Of a DNA stretch of 5,835 nt, positions 1 through 5,527 are shown piece by piece. The stretch is taken from contig CAINSH010000112.1 in the NCBI GenBank assembly GCA_903852955.1, forward strand, positions 1 through 5,835, read 5' to 3'. The notes beneath the pieces were generated by a model. That model was not told where the DNA came from. It worked only from the letters and a program-made list of their open reading frames with translations, and made no database searches. This DNA is from an uncultured Actinomycetes bacterium (GTDB lineage Bacteria; Actinomycetota; Actinomycetes; Nanopelagicales; Nanopelagicaceae). Position 1 is the first letter of the stretch; every line of letters starts with the position of its first letter. Position numbers and translations under genes: made by a program.

Positions 1-16
1 CCGGTCGAAAGATCGA

Positions 17-32
17 TACGTGTTCGCACGTA
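17..32. repeat. Perfect inverted repeat / UUCG-loop hairpin just upstream of tRNA-Thr
   Basis: TACGTG-TTCG-CACGTA is a perfect 6-bp inverted repeat around a TTCG tetraloop, ending one base before the tRNA gene. Its closing pair is G-C, not the extra-stable C(UUCG)G. No T-run follows, so it is not a classical terminator. It could be the 3' end of an upstream transcript, a processing signal for the tRNA precursor, or a small palindromic operator. The repeat is directly visible; any role is inferred. Confidence 0.45.
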
Positions 33-33
33 G

Positions 34-106
34 GCCTCTCTAGCTCAGTGGTAGAGCAGCGCACTTGTAATGCGCAGGTCGTCAGTTCAATCCTGACGGG
101 GGGGCT
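34..106 (+). tRNA. trnT-UGU: tRNA-Thr, anticodon UGU
   Basis: This tRNA decodes ACA (and probably other ACN) threonine codons. The cloverleaf reads as follows: 5' acceptor strand 34-40, T8-A9, D stem GCTC/GAGC (43-46/54-57) with loop AGTGGTA, anticodon stem GCGCA/TGCGC (59-63/71-75), loop CTTGTAA with anticodon TGT at 66-68, variable loop AGGTC, and T stem GTCAG/CTGAC (81-85/93-97) with loop TTCAATC. No CCA is encoded, which is usual in Actinobacteria. One oddity: the 3' acceptor strand has seven Gs (98-104) before C105, so a strict 7-bp fold ends in a G34-G104 mismatch. Removing one G would restore G34-C105 with discriminator T106. The stem also has two G-U wobbles. A carbonic anhydrase gene starts 25 nt after the tRNA. 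Confidence 0.93.
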
Positions 107-108
107 CG

Positions 109-114
109 TAGTTT
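109..114 (+). promoter_or_regulatory. Candidate -10 hexamer for the carbonic anhydrase gene
   Basis: TAGTTT fits the TAnnnT form and lies in the short gap between the tRNA and the carbonic anhydrase. Transcription would begin near 121, just at the Shine-Dalgarno sequence, giving a leader of about 11 nt. A matching -35 would fall inside the tRNA T-arm and is weak. The alternative is read-through from the tRNA promoter followed by tRNA 3' processing. Confidence 0.25.
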
Positions 115-121
115 TAAAGAG

Positions 122-127
122 GGAGGA
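122..127 (+). promoter_or_regulatory. Strong Shine-Dalgarno sequence of the carbonic anhydrase
   Basis: GGAGGA lies 4 nt before the ATG at 132 and matches the 16S anti-Shine-Dalgarno. It decides the start: the open frame runs upstream to 48 through the tRNA, but only the ATG at 132 has this site and the right family length. No other gene in the window has a comparable site. Confidence 0.85.
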
Positions 128-131
128 ATTT

Positions 132-644
132 ATGTCCAACTTTCCTCATGATGATTTTGCCGATGCGTTGGCAGCTAATGCCGAATACATCAAGAGCTTT
201 AAGTACTCAGGTCTAACTGGCGTTGCTCAAAAAGGTTTAGCGATTGTTACATGCATGGATTCACGCATCAATCCACTATCAGTAATTGGAATGCGTTCAG
301 GGGATGCAAAGATTTTGCGTAATGCCGGCGCCCGTGTGACCGATGACGTTTTACGTACTTTAGTTTTGGCAACATATTTACTAGGAGTTAAACGAATTTT
401 GGTAATGCCTCACACCAACTGTCGAATGGCACAAGTTGATGAAGCCGAAATCCACCGCGAAATCGATACTAAGTATGGAATCGATACATCAGAGCTTGAA
501 TTTAAAACAGTTGCAGATCAAAAGGCTGCACTTATTGAAGATGTTCAGAAAGTTCGTAACTACCGACTTTTAAATACAGGTGTTTCAGTAGGTGGTGCAA
601 TTTACGACGTAGCTACTGGAAAAATTACACCTGTTGATTGTTAG
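132..644 (+). CDS. Small beta-class carbonic anhydrase (Rv1284-like)
   Basis: The 170-residue protein is a cytoplasmic zinc enzyme predicted to interconvert CO2 and bicarbonate, supplying bicarbonate to carboxylases or buffering pH. The beta-class signature is clear: C41-M-D43-S-R45 and H94-T-N-C97. C41, H94 and C97 are the expected zinc ligands, and D43/R45 the gating dyad. RNAGARVTDDVLRTL (63-77) and the C-terminal YDVATGKI match the short mycobacterial Rv1284 type as I remember it (about 163 residues). Oddly, the usual HTDCG motif reads HTNCR (94-98), with Asn at 96 and Arg at 98. There is no signal peptide. The start at 132 is set by a strong Shine-Dalgarno, which excludes the in-frame extension into the tRNA. 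The gene may share a transcript with the tRNA, and its last 20 nt overlap the convergent hydrolase gene. Class is confident; activity is inferred from the ligands. Confidence 0.9.
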   Translation: MSNFPHDDFADALAANAEYIKSFKYSGLTGVAQKGLAIVTCMDSRINPLSVIGMRSGDAKILRNAGARVTDDVLRTLVLATYLLGVKRILVMPHTNCRMAQVDEAEIHREIDTKYGIDTSELEFKTVADQKAALIEDVQKVRNYRLLNTGVSVGGAIYDVATGKITPVDC

Positions 645-1401
645 TACGCCTAATTGGCTGGCGCGTAACTGGATACGTTAAATCTTCAAGAAACTGCGAA
701 ATTATTGCAACCATTAATGCCGGCTTTTCTTTAACCAAACCATGGGATGTTCCCGGCAAAATCGCTAACTGTCCAAGAGGTAATGCTTCATAGAGTGCAA
801 TGGTGTGTTCGTGTTTGATGACATCATCATCACCGGCCATAACAAGTACGGGGCATTGGATCGAAGCTAAATCATCAATGGCAATATCGGGCTCAGTTTT
901 CCAGATCTGATTCATGCGGACGGTTTTTTCAAGCAAGGTATGCGGTGCATCCGGGCTAATCAAGTTGTATTCGGCCTGATCTTCTTCACTCACAAAAGCT
1001 TCAGAAAAATCTGAAAGTGGTGCGCTGTAATGAAAATTAGCTCCAATTGCCACAATGGATTTAACAAGTTCTGGACGTTTAATTGCCACTAGCAAAGCGA
1101 TTATGCCGCCATCGCTGTAACCGATTAAATGCGCAGGTTCTTTGACCACATCTTCTAAGTAAGCAATCGCTTCTTGTGCTTGAAATTCAAAATGCAAACT
1201 TCCGGCACGATCACCAGTAAACCCGTGTCCGGCGCGGTCGTAAGCAAAGATATGAAACTGATCTTCAAAGGGCGGAACCATTAAATAGCCCCAACTTGAG
1301 GTTTTGCTCAAACCACCGTGAAGTAAAACTAACGCTTCGCCGTCTTGATCCCACTCGTAGTTATAAACCTGGTGCCCACGTAGGTCGATGTAGGCCGGCA
1401 T
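625..1401 (-). CDS. Alpha/beta-fold hydrolase
   Basis: The 258-residue protein is a soluble alpha/beta hydrolase of unknown substrate. Visible landmarks are the oxyanion HGG (28-30) after strand LVLLHGG, YDRAGHGFT (54-62), the nucleophile elbow G94-Y-S96-D-G-G with Ser96, the acid region GDDDVI (190-195, D193 the likeliest catalytic acid), and catalytic H220 in GTSHGLVKEKP. The triad therefore looks complete. A cap region lies around 125-175. The basic, Asn/Gln-rich tail (about 244-258) goes beyond the fold and is partly encoded in the 20-nt overlap with the carbonic anhydrase gene. There is no signal peptide or Cys-rich lipobox. Its ATG shares the A of the NDH-2 stop codon (TAATG) and lacks a clear Shine-Dalgarno, so it is probably translated by reinitiation as the second gene of an ndh operon. 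It could be an esterase, a C-C bond hydrolase or a lactonase; the sequence does not decide. Confidence 0.9.
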   Translation of the reverse strand: MPAYIDLRGHQVYNYEWDQDGEALVLLHGGLSKTSSWGYLMVPPFEDQFHIFAYDRAGHGFTGDRAGSLHFEFQAQEAIAYLEDVVKEPAHLIGYSDGGIIALLVAIKRPELVKSIVAIGANFHYSAPLSDFSEAFVSEEDQAEYNLISPDAPHTLLEKTVRMNQIWKTEPDIAIDDLASIQCPVLVMAGDDDVIKHEHTIALYEALPLGQLAILPGTSHGLVKEKPALMVAIISQFLEDLTYPVTRQPIRRTNNQQV

Positions 1402-2636
1402 TAGCTGGCATCCATAATATGGCGATTGCCGCGGTCAAAAGTTAAATAGTTCCAAGTCCAATCAGCCATGGTGCCGATTTTATTTCTTCCACCTAATAAA
1501 TAAAACAGGTGAAGAAATAGCCAGGCATACCAAGCAGGAATTCCAACTAATCGCAGTTTGTTAACTTCAACGATGGCTTTATGTCGCCCAATGGTTGCCA
1601 TGGACCCTTTATCAATGTATTTAAAATCTTGAAGTTGTTTTTGCGAAACCAACCGTTGAATTTGTTTTGCCACAAATCTGCCCTGTTGCATTGCAACTGG
1701 CGCAACCATGGGCAGTAATCGTCCGTTTTTATCTGGAAGCCCTGCGATATCACCAATCGCAAAAATGTAAGGGTAGTTCTTGACTTGTAAAGTTTGTTCA
1801 ACATCGATTCGTGTATTTACAAGTGGCAAATTTAAGGCCGCAGCAGCTGGTTCACCTTTAACGCCTGCAGCCCACACAGTGACTTCCGCAGAGATATTTT
1901 CACCATTTGATATTTCAATAGTTCTAGGCTTGATTTCTTTAACTGCAGTATTGAGATGAACTTGTACGCCAAGTTTTTCTAAATCCTTTTTTGCCCGCTC
2001 TGAAAGCTTGGGCGAAAACATTGGCAGAATCCGTGGACCCGCTTCTATCAAATGGACTCGAATATGTGCTGCAGCATGTCCTTGGTCGTTAGTTAGCGGC
2101 CCACGAACTAATTCAGCAAATGCACCAGCCATTTCGACACCAGTTGGCCCGCCACCAACGACTGCGATTGAAAATATGGTCTCATCTTCAAAACGGCAGA
2201 GATCTTCAAATCGGCGCATTACTTCAGCACGAATTGTAATAGCTTCAGTAACGCTCTTCATTCCTAATGCATGTTCAGTTACGCCTTTAACTCCAAAATC
2301 TGATGTTGCTGAACCTAGAGCGACTATCAAATAATCAAAAGGTAAAACTTCGCTGCTATCTAATTTGATCTCTTTATTTTTATGATCAATAAATATAGGA
2401 GATCCCATTCGAAATTTAACCCCAGATTTTCGCAGCGCACCTCTTACTGGGTGAGCAACATGATCTGCGGCAAGGCCGGCAGTTGCTACCTGATACAGCA
2501 GTGGTAAGAAAGTTTGAAAATTATGTCTATCGACAAGCACGACATCGGCGATATTTGAAAGCTCTTTGGCGGCAGTTAAGCCACCGAAACCCGCACCAAG
2601 GATTACTACACGTGGTTTTTCAGGTGCGATTTGCAT
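1401..2636 (-). CDS. ndh: Type II NADH:quinone oxidoreductase (NDH-2)
   Basis: The 411-residue FAD enzyme is predicted to oxidise NADH and reduce membrane quinone without pumping protons. Two Rossmann motifs are present: FAD-binding GAGFGG (14-19) and NADH-binding VVGGGPTGVEMAG (159-171), which includes the conserved E168. FAIGDIAG, followed by a Pro-rich stretch and APVAMQQG, is the second FAD contact and quinone-site region. The C-terminal amphipathic/hydrophobic stretch WYAWLFLHLFYLLGG followed by RNKIG is the usual membrane anchor. The length is slightly short for the family. The start at 2636 is chosen because it puts the FAD motif at residue 14 and has a leaderless -10 (TAGACT) exactly 7 nt upstream; an in-frame ATG at 2684 would overlap the divergent gene. 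It heads a two-gene operon with the hydrolase. Related FAD quinone reductases are possible, but the motif set favours NDH-2. Confidence 0.9.
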   Translation of the reverse strand: MQIAPEKPRVVILGAGFGGLTAAKELSNIADVVLVDRHNFQTFLPLLYQVATAGLAADHVAHPVRGALRKSGVKFRMGSPIFIDHKNKEIKLDSSEVLPFDYLIVALGSATSDFGVKGVTEHALGMKSVTEAITIRAEVMRRFEDLCRFEDETIFSIAVVGGGPTGVEMAGAFAELVRGPLTNDQGHAAAHIRVHLIEAGPRILPMFSPKLSERAKKDLEKLGVQVHLNTAVKEIKPRTIEISNGENISAEVTVWAAGVKGEPAAAALNLPLVNTRIDVEQTLQVKNYPYIFAIGDIAGLPDKNGRLLPMVAPVAMQQGRFVAKQIQRLVSQKQLQDFKYIDKGSMATIGRHKAIVEVNKLRLVGIPAWYAWLFLHLFYLLGGRNKIGTMADWTWNYLTFDRGNRHIMDAS

Positions 2637-2643
2637 AGATATC

Positions 2644-2649
2644 AGTCTA
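2644..2649 (-). promoter_or_regulatory. -10 hexamer of the ndh-hydrolase operon (leaderless type)
   Basis: Read on the minus strand this is TAGACT, a TAnnnT hexamer, followed by 7 nt and then the ndh ATG at 2636. In Actinobacteria this spacing puts the transcription start on the A of the start codon, so the mRNA would have no leader. There is no Shine-Dalgarno upstream, which agrees. No convincing -35 is visible. It overlaps the opposite -10 by the self-complementary TA at 2648-2649. Confidence 0.6.
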
Positions 2650-2653
2650 GGCT
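2648..2653 (+). promoter_or_regulatory. -10 hexamer of the SDR-decarboxylase operon (leaderless type)
   Basis: TAGGCT is a TAnnnT hexamer followed by 7 nt (2654-2660) and the GTG at 2661, the same geometry as the divergent ndh promoter. It supports the GTG at 2661 as start over the upstream in-frame TTG at 2631, which would lie inside ndh. A -35 at the usual spacing would be inside the ndh coding region and is weak. Confidence 0.6.
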
Positions 2654-2660
2654 TTGCGTT

Positions 2661-4139
2661 GTGAGTACACCACCCAAAAACCATAAAATCCTTATTACCG
2701 GAGCTTCAGGTTATGTAGGTGGTCGCCTAGTTCGCACATTAGTTGATGAAAAATGCGATGTTCGAGTATTTGTTAGAGATAGTAAGAAAATTAAAGGCCA
2801 GACCTGGGCAGCAGATGTAGAAATCTGCGAAGGCACCGCCAATAACGCTGAAGACTTAAAGCGCGCGCTTGCCGGTGTTCATACCGCTTTTTACTTGTTG
2901 CATTCAATTAACTTAGGTCCTGATTTTGATGAAATCGAAGCAGCAATGGCCCGTCAATTTGCACAGATTGCCGAAGCTTGTGGTGTCAAACAAATTGTCT
3001 ATCTTGGTGGAATCGCAAATGATGCTAACATAAGTAAGCATTTGTTATCACGCGTTCGAACTGGCGCTGAACTTGCATCAACTTCGGTACCTGTCATGGA
3101 ACTTCGTGCTGGAATCATCATCGGTTCAGGTTCGGCCTCTTTTGAAATGTTGCGCCACTTAACGCATCGGTTGCCAATAATGACTACTCCAAAATGGGTA
3201 ATGAATAAAACCCACCCAATTGCAATCAGAGATATTTTGTATTACTTAAAAAATGCGGCCTACTTGCAAACTCCAATTGATAAAGTTTTTGATATTGGTG
3301 GACCAGAGGTGCTTACTTACGCTGACATGATGCAGAAATTTGCCCGACTTTCAGGTTTAAAAAAGCGCTGGATCATTAAAGTTCCAGTGTTAACACCTGG
3401 ACTCTCATCGCTTTGGATTGGTTTAGTGACACCTGTACCTACAGCGCTAGCCCGACCACTTGTTGGTTCACTTATTAGTGAAGTTGTCGCAGATCCTGCA
3501 AAATCTATTGATTCAATAATTGCACCTCCACCTGAAGGTTTAACCGATGTGGCAACGGCAATCAACTTAGCTTTATCCCGCATCACAGATCACAAAGTTG
3601 AGACCCGCTGGTCAGATGCAACTATTCCAACTGCGCCTTGGCAAAAAGCTCAAGGTGATCCAGAGTGGGCGGGCGAAATGGTTTTGCGCGATAGGCGTGA
3701 AAGAACCACCGATATTCCTGCAGCAAAAATTTGGAAGCAGATTGAAAGTATTGGCGGAGAAAACGGTTGGTTTGGTTCGGACTTTTTATGGTGGGGCCGC
3801 GGCTTAATTGATCGTTTTGTTGGTGGTGTTGGTTTGCGTCGTGGCCGCCGTGATCCAGATTTCTTACGCGTTGGAGAAAGTCTAGATTTTTGGCGGGTTG
3901 AAGTTTTAGAAAGTGGTCACCGATTAAAACTCTATGCTGAAATGGTTTTACCCGGAAAAGCTTGGCTTGAGTTTGTCGTTGAAGAACGCGATGGCAAGAC
4001 ACATGTAATTCAAGAAGCAACATTTAATCCACGCGGTTTAGGTGGCCAGCTGTATTGGTATGCAGTGTCGCCCTTTCACTTATTTGTTTTCCCAACAATG
4101 CTTCGAAACATAATCAAGCGAGCTGCTAAAGATGCATGA
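2661..4139 (+). CDS. YbjT-like atypical SDR with C-terminal DUF2867 domain
   Basis: The 492-residue, two-domain protein has an N-terminal Rossmann domain (about 8-300) with nucleotide motif TGASGYVG (13-20), then FYLLHS, IVYLGG and ELRAGIIIGSGSASFE (147-162). The C-terminal DUF2867 domain (about 345-488) includes IGG (364-366), GWFG, LWWGRGLIDRFVGG, a Gly/Arg-rich turn, and a hydrophobic end YWYAVSPFHLFVFP. Order, length and motifs match E. coli YbjT as I remember it, a protein of unclear function. The canonical SDR YxxxK catalytic pair is not recognisable at its usual place (the SKHLLSRVRTGAEL region), so dehydrogenase activity is doubtful; NAD(P) binding is likely. Hydrophobic stretches near 250-280 and at the C-terminus suggest possible membrane contact. 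The GTG start is backed by the leaderless -10. Its last 8 nt overlap the decarboxylase gene, implying co-translation. Family is confident; role unknown. Confidence 0.85.
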   Translation: MSTPPKNHKILITGASGYVGGRLVRTLVDEKCDVRVFVRDSKKIKGQTWAADVEICEGTANNAEDLKRALAGVHTAFYLLHSINLGPDFDEIEAAMARQFAQIAEACGVKQIVYLGGIANDANISKHLLSRVRTGAELASTSVPVMELRAGIIIGSGSASFEMLRHLTHRLPIMTTPKWVMNKTHPIAIRDILYYLKNAAYLQTPIDKVFDIGGPEVLTYADMMQKFARLSGLKKRWIIKVPVLTPGLSSLWIGLVTPVPTALARPLVGSLISEVVADPAKSIDSIIAPPPEGLTDVATAINLALSRITDHKVETRWSDATIPTAPWQKAQGDPEWAGEMVLRDRRERTTDIPAAKIWKQIESIGGENGWFGSDFLWWGRGLIDRFVGGVGLRRGRRDPDFLRVGESLDFWRVEVLESGHRLKLYAEMVLPGKAWLEFVVEERDGKTHVIQEATFNPRGLGGQLYWYAVSPFHLFVFPTMLRNIIKRAAKDA

Positions 4140-5478
4140 GTTCACGCCAGAAGTTGAGGCTCTTGCGGCCGAAGTTTTGGCTTACAGCTTAGATCGTTTG
4201 AAAAATGATCCACCTTTAGATGGTCCGCGCACTGCCGAAGATTTATTTAGCGAAGTTGGAAACACTATTACTGCGCGGGGTCTTGGCGGACATGAGGCCC
4301 TAGAAGTTTTCACTTCTGTATTAGCCAAGGCATGTATTTCAACTGACCATCCACGCAACTTGGCATTTATTCCTTCAGCACCAAGTGAATACGCGAACCT
4401 TTTTGATTTAGTAGTTGGTGCAAGTGCTTTATACGGTGGTTCATGGCAAGAAGGAGCTGGTGCAGTATTTGCTGAAAACCAAGCTTTGCGATGGATTGCA
4501 GATTTAGCTGGTCTGCCAATTGAATCTGGCGGCGTATTTGTTCAGGGAGGCACCATTGGCAATCTTTCAGCGCTAGTTGTAGCCCGCGCACAAGCACGCA
4601 AAATTCACCCAGGTGCATCACGGTGGGTTATCGCTTGCAGCGAAGAAGCACATTCATCAATTGTCACCGCAGCAAATGTTATGGATGTCGATGTTCTTAA
4701 AGTTCCAGTGGCATCGAGTGGAAAGTTAATGGGAGACGCAGTTGCTCATTCAATCGATCACTTGCATGCCACAACTACGCACCGAGTTTTTGCAGTCGTA
4801 GCAACTGCCGGCACAACTAATTTAGGAATCATCGATGACCTAAAAGGAATCGGCGAAGCTGCCCATGCAAGAAATATCTGGTTCCATGTTGATGGTGCTT
4901 ATGGGTTAGCTGCCCTATGTGCACCAACTGTGCGTTCACATTTTGATGGGGTGGAAGCCGCAGATTCTTTAATTGTCGATCCGCACAAATGGCTATTTGC
5001 GCCTTACGATGCTTGTGCACTTATTTACCGCGAACCTGAAATTGCTCGGCAAGTTCATTCACAACATGCTTCTTACTTAGATACATTAAAAGATGGTGCC
5101 TGGTCTCCATCTGATTACGCGATTCAATTAACCCGACGCACGCGCGGACTTCCATTTTGGTTTTCACTTGCAGCACACGGCACCGATGCTTACACCGAAG
5201 CTATGGAACATTCTTTAACGGTTGCCCGCCAAGCGGCGCAATTAGTTAAGCAACATCCCAACTTAGAGTTAATGTGCGAACCTGAACTTTCAATTGTTGC
5301 ATTTAGTCGCACAGGTTGGGATGCAACTGATTATCAAAACTGGTCAGATAAATTATTAGCCGATCAAATTGGTTTCATTCCGCCATCAGCCCATCACGGG
5401 CAACCGATTTTGCGTTTTGCCATCGTTAATCCCTGGACGAAAATTACAGATATCGAAATGATTCTTGCCACTTTGTAA
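4132..5478 (+). CDS. Group II PLP-dependent amino-acid decarboxylase (aromatic-type)
   Basis: The 448-residue fold-type I PLP enzyme is predicted to decarboxylate an L-amino acid to an amine plus CO2. Visible features: HPRNLAFIPSAPS (73-85) of the substrate pocket; GGTIGNL (139-145), probable cofactor-phosphate loop; H174 in EEAHSS, which stacks on PLP; TAGTTNLG (225-232); D254 in HVDGAYG, partner of the pyridine nitrogen; and the Schiff-base K286 in DPHKW. Y315 is 29 residues after the lysine, the same spacing as Lys303 to Tyr332 of animal DOPA decarboxylase (recalled), which favours decarboxylation over aldehyde synthesis. The resemblance is to the aromatic/histidine decarboxylase group more than to glutamate decarboxylase, but the substrate cannot be read from sequence. 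The ATG overlaps the SDR stop by 8 nt and has only a weak Shine-Dalgarno, so translation is probably coupled. It is slightly shorter than animal homologues (about 480). Sequence quality and motifs look intact. Confidence 0.9.
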   Translation: MHEFTPEVEALAAEVLAYSLDRLKNDPPLDGPRTAEDLFSEVGNTITARGLGGHEALEVFTSVLAKACISTDHPRNLAFIPSAPSEYANLFDLVVGASALYGGSWQEGAGAVFAENQALRWIADLAGLPIESGGVFVQGGTIGNLSALVVARAQARKIHPGASRWVIACSEEAHSSIVTAANVMDVDVLKVPVASSGKLMGDAVAHSIDHLHATTTHRVFAVVATAGTTNLGIIDDLKGIGEAAHARNIWFHVDGAYGLAALCAPTVRSHFDGVEAADSLIVDPHKWLFAPYDACALIYREPEIARQVHSQHASYLDTLKDGAWSPSDYAIQLTRRTRGLPFWFSLAAHGTDAYTEAMEHSLTVARQAAQLVKQHPNLELMCEPELSIVAFSRTGWDATDYQNWSDKLLADQIGFIPPSAHHGQPILRFAIVNPWTKITDIEMILATL

Positions 5479-5514
5479 CCCCGCGTAAATCCCACAATTT
5501 TTTCGCTCAACCGA

Positions 5515-5520
5515 TACGAT
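5515..5520 (+). promoter_or_regulatory. -10 hexamer of the DUF3263 gene (leaderless type)
   Basis: TACGAT (TAnnnT) is followed by 7 nt and the ATG at 5528, the same geometry as the two promoters at 2637-2660. No Shine-Dalgarno lies in the spacer. The 49-nt gap after the decarboxylase stop contains a T-run (5498-5503) but no hairpin that would make it a convincing terminator. Confidence 0.6.
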
Positions 5521-5527
5521 TTAGGCC

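Noticed and set aside
11..22. -10 hexamer for the tRNA gene around GATACG
   Set aside because: No good TAnnnT match at a suitable distance; the true promoter is probably upstream of the window.
48..131. In-frame upstream extension of the carbonic anhydrase
   Set aside because: It runs through the tRNA-Thr gene. The ATG at 132 has a strong Shine-Dalgarno and gives the family's usual length.
641..668. Possible bidirectional terminator after the carbonic anhydrase
   Set aside because: Only a 4-bp CGCC/GGCG stem plus an interrupted TTA/TAA extension, with a 9-nt loop and no T-run; too weak to call.
2008..2334. Plus-strand open frame of 108 codons inside ndh
   Set aside because: Antisense shadow of a well-supported NDH-2 coding region; the translation has no recognisable domain.
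2631..2660. TTG start 30 nt upstream for the SDR protein
   Set aside because: It lies inside the ndh coding region and before the -10. The GTG at 2661 fits the leaderless spacing and places the Rossmann motif at residue 13.
2637..2684. N-terminal extension of NDH-2 from an ATG at 2684
   Set aside because: It overlaps the divergent SDR start and both -10 hexamers, and adds 16 residues with no family support ahead of the FAD motif.
3622..4023. Minus-strand open frame of 133 codons opposite the DUF2867 domain
   Set aside because: Rich in Gln, His and Leu as expected for an antisense frame; no motif, promoter or ribosome binding site.
4367..5020. Minus-strand short open frames opposite the decarboxylase
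   Set aside because: His/Gln/Leu-rich antisense shadows of an intact PLP enzyme.
5479..5527. Terminator after the decarboxylase
   Set aside because: A T-run is present but no stable stem precedes it.
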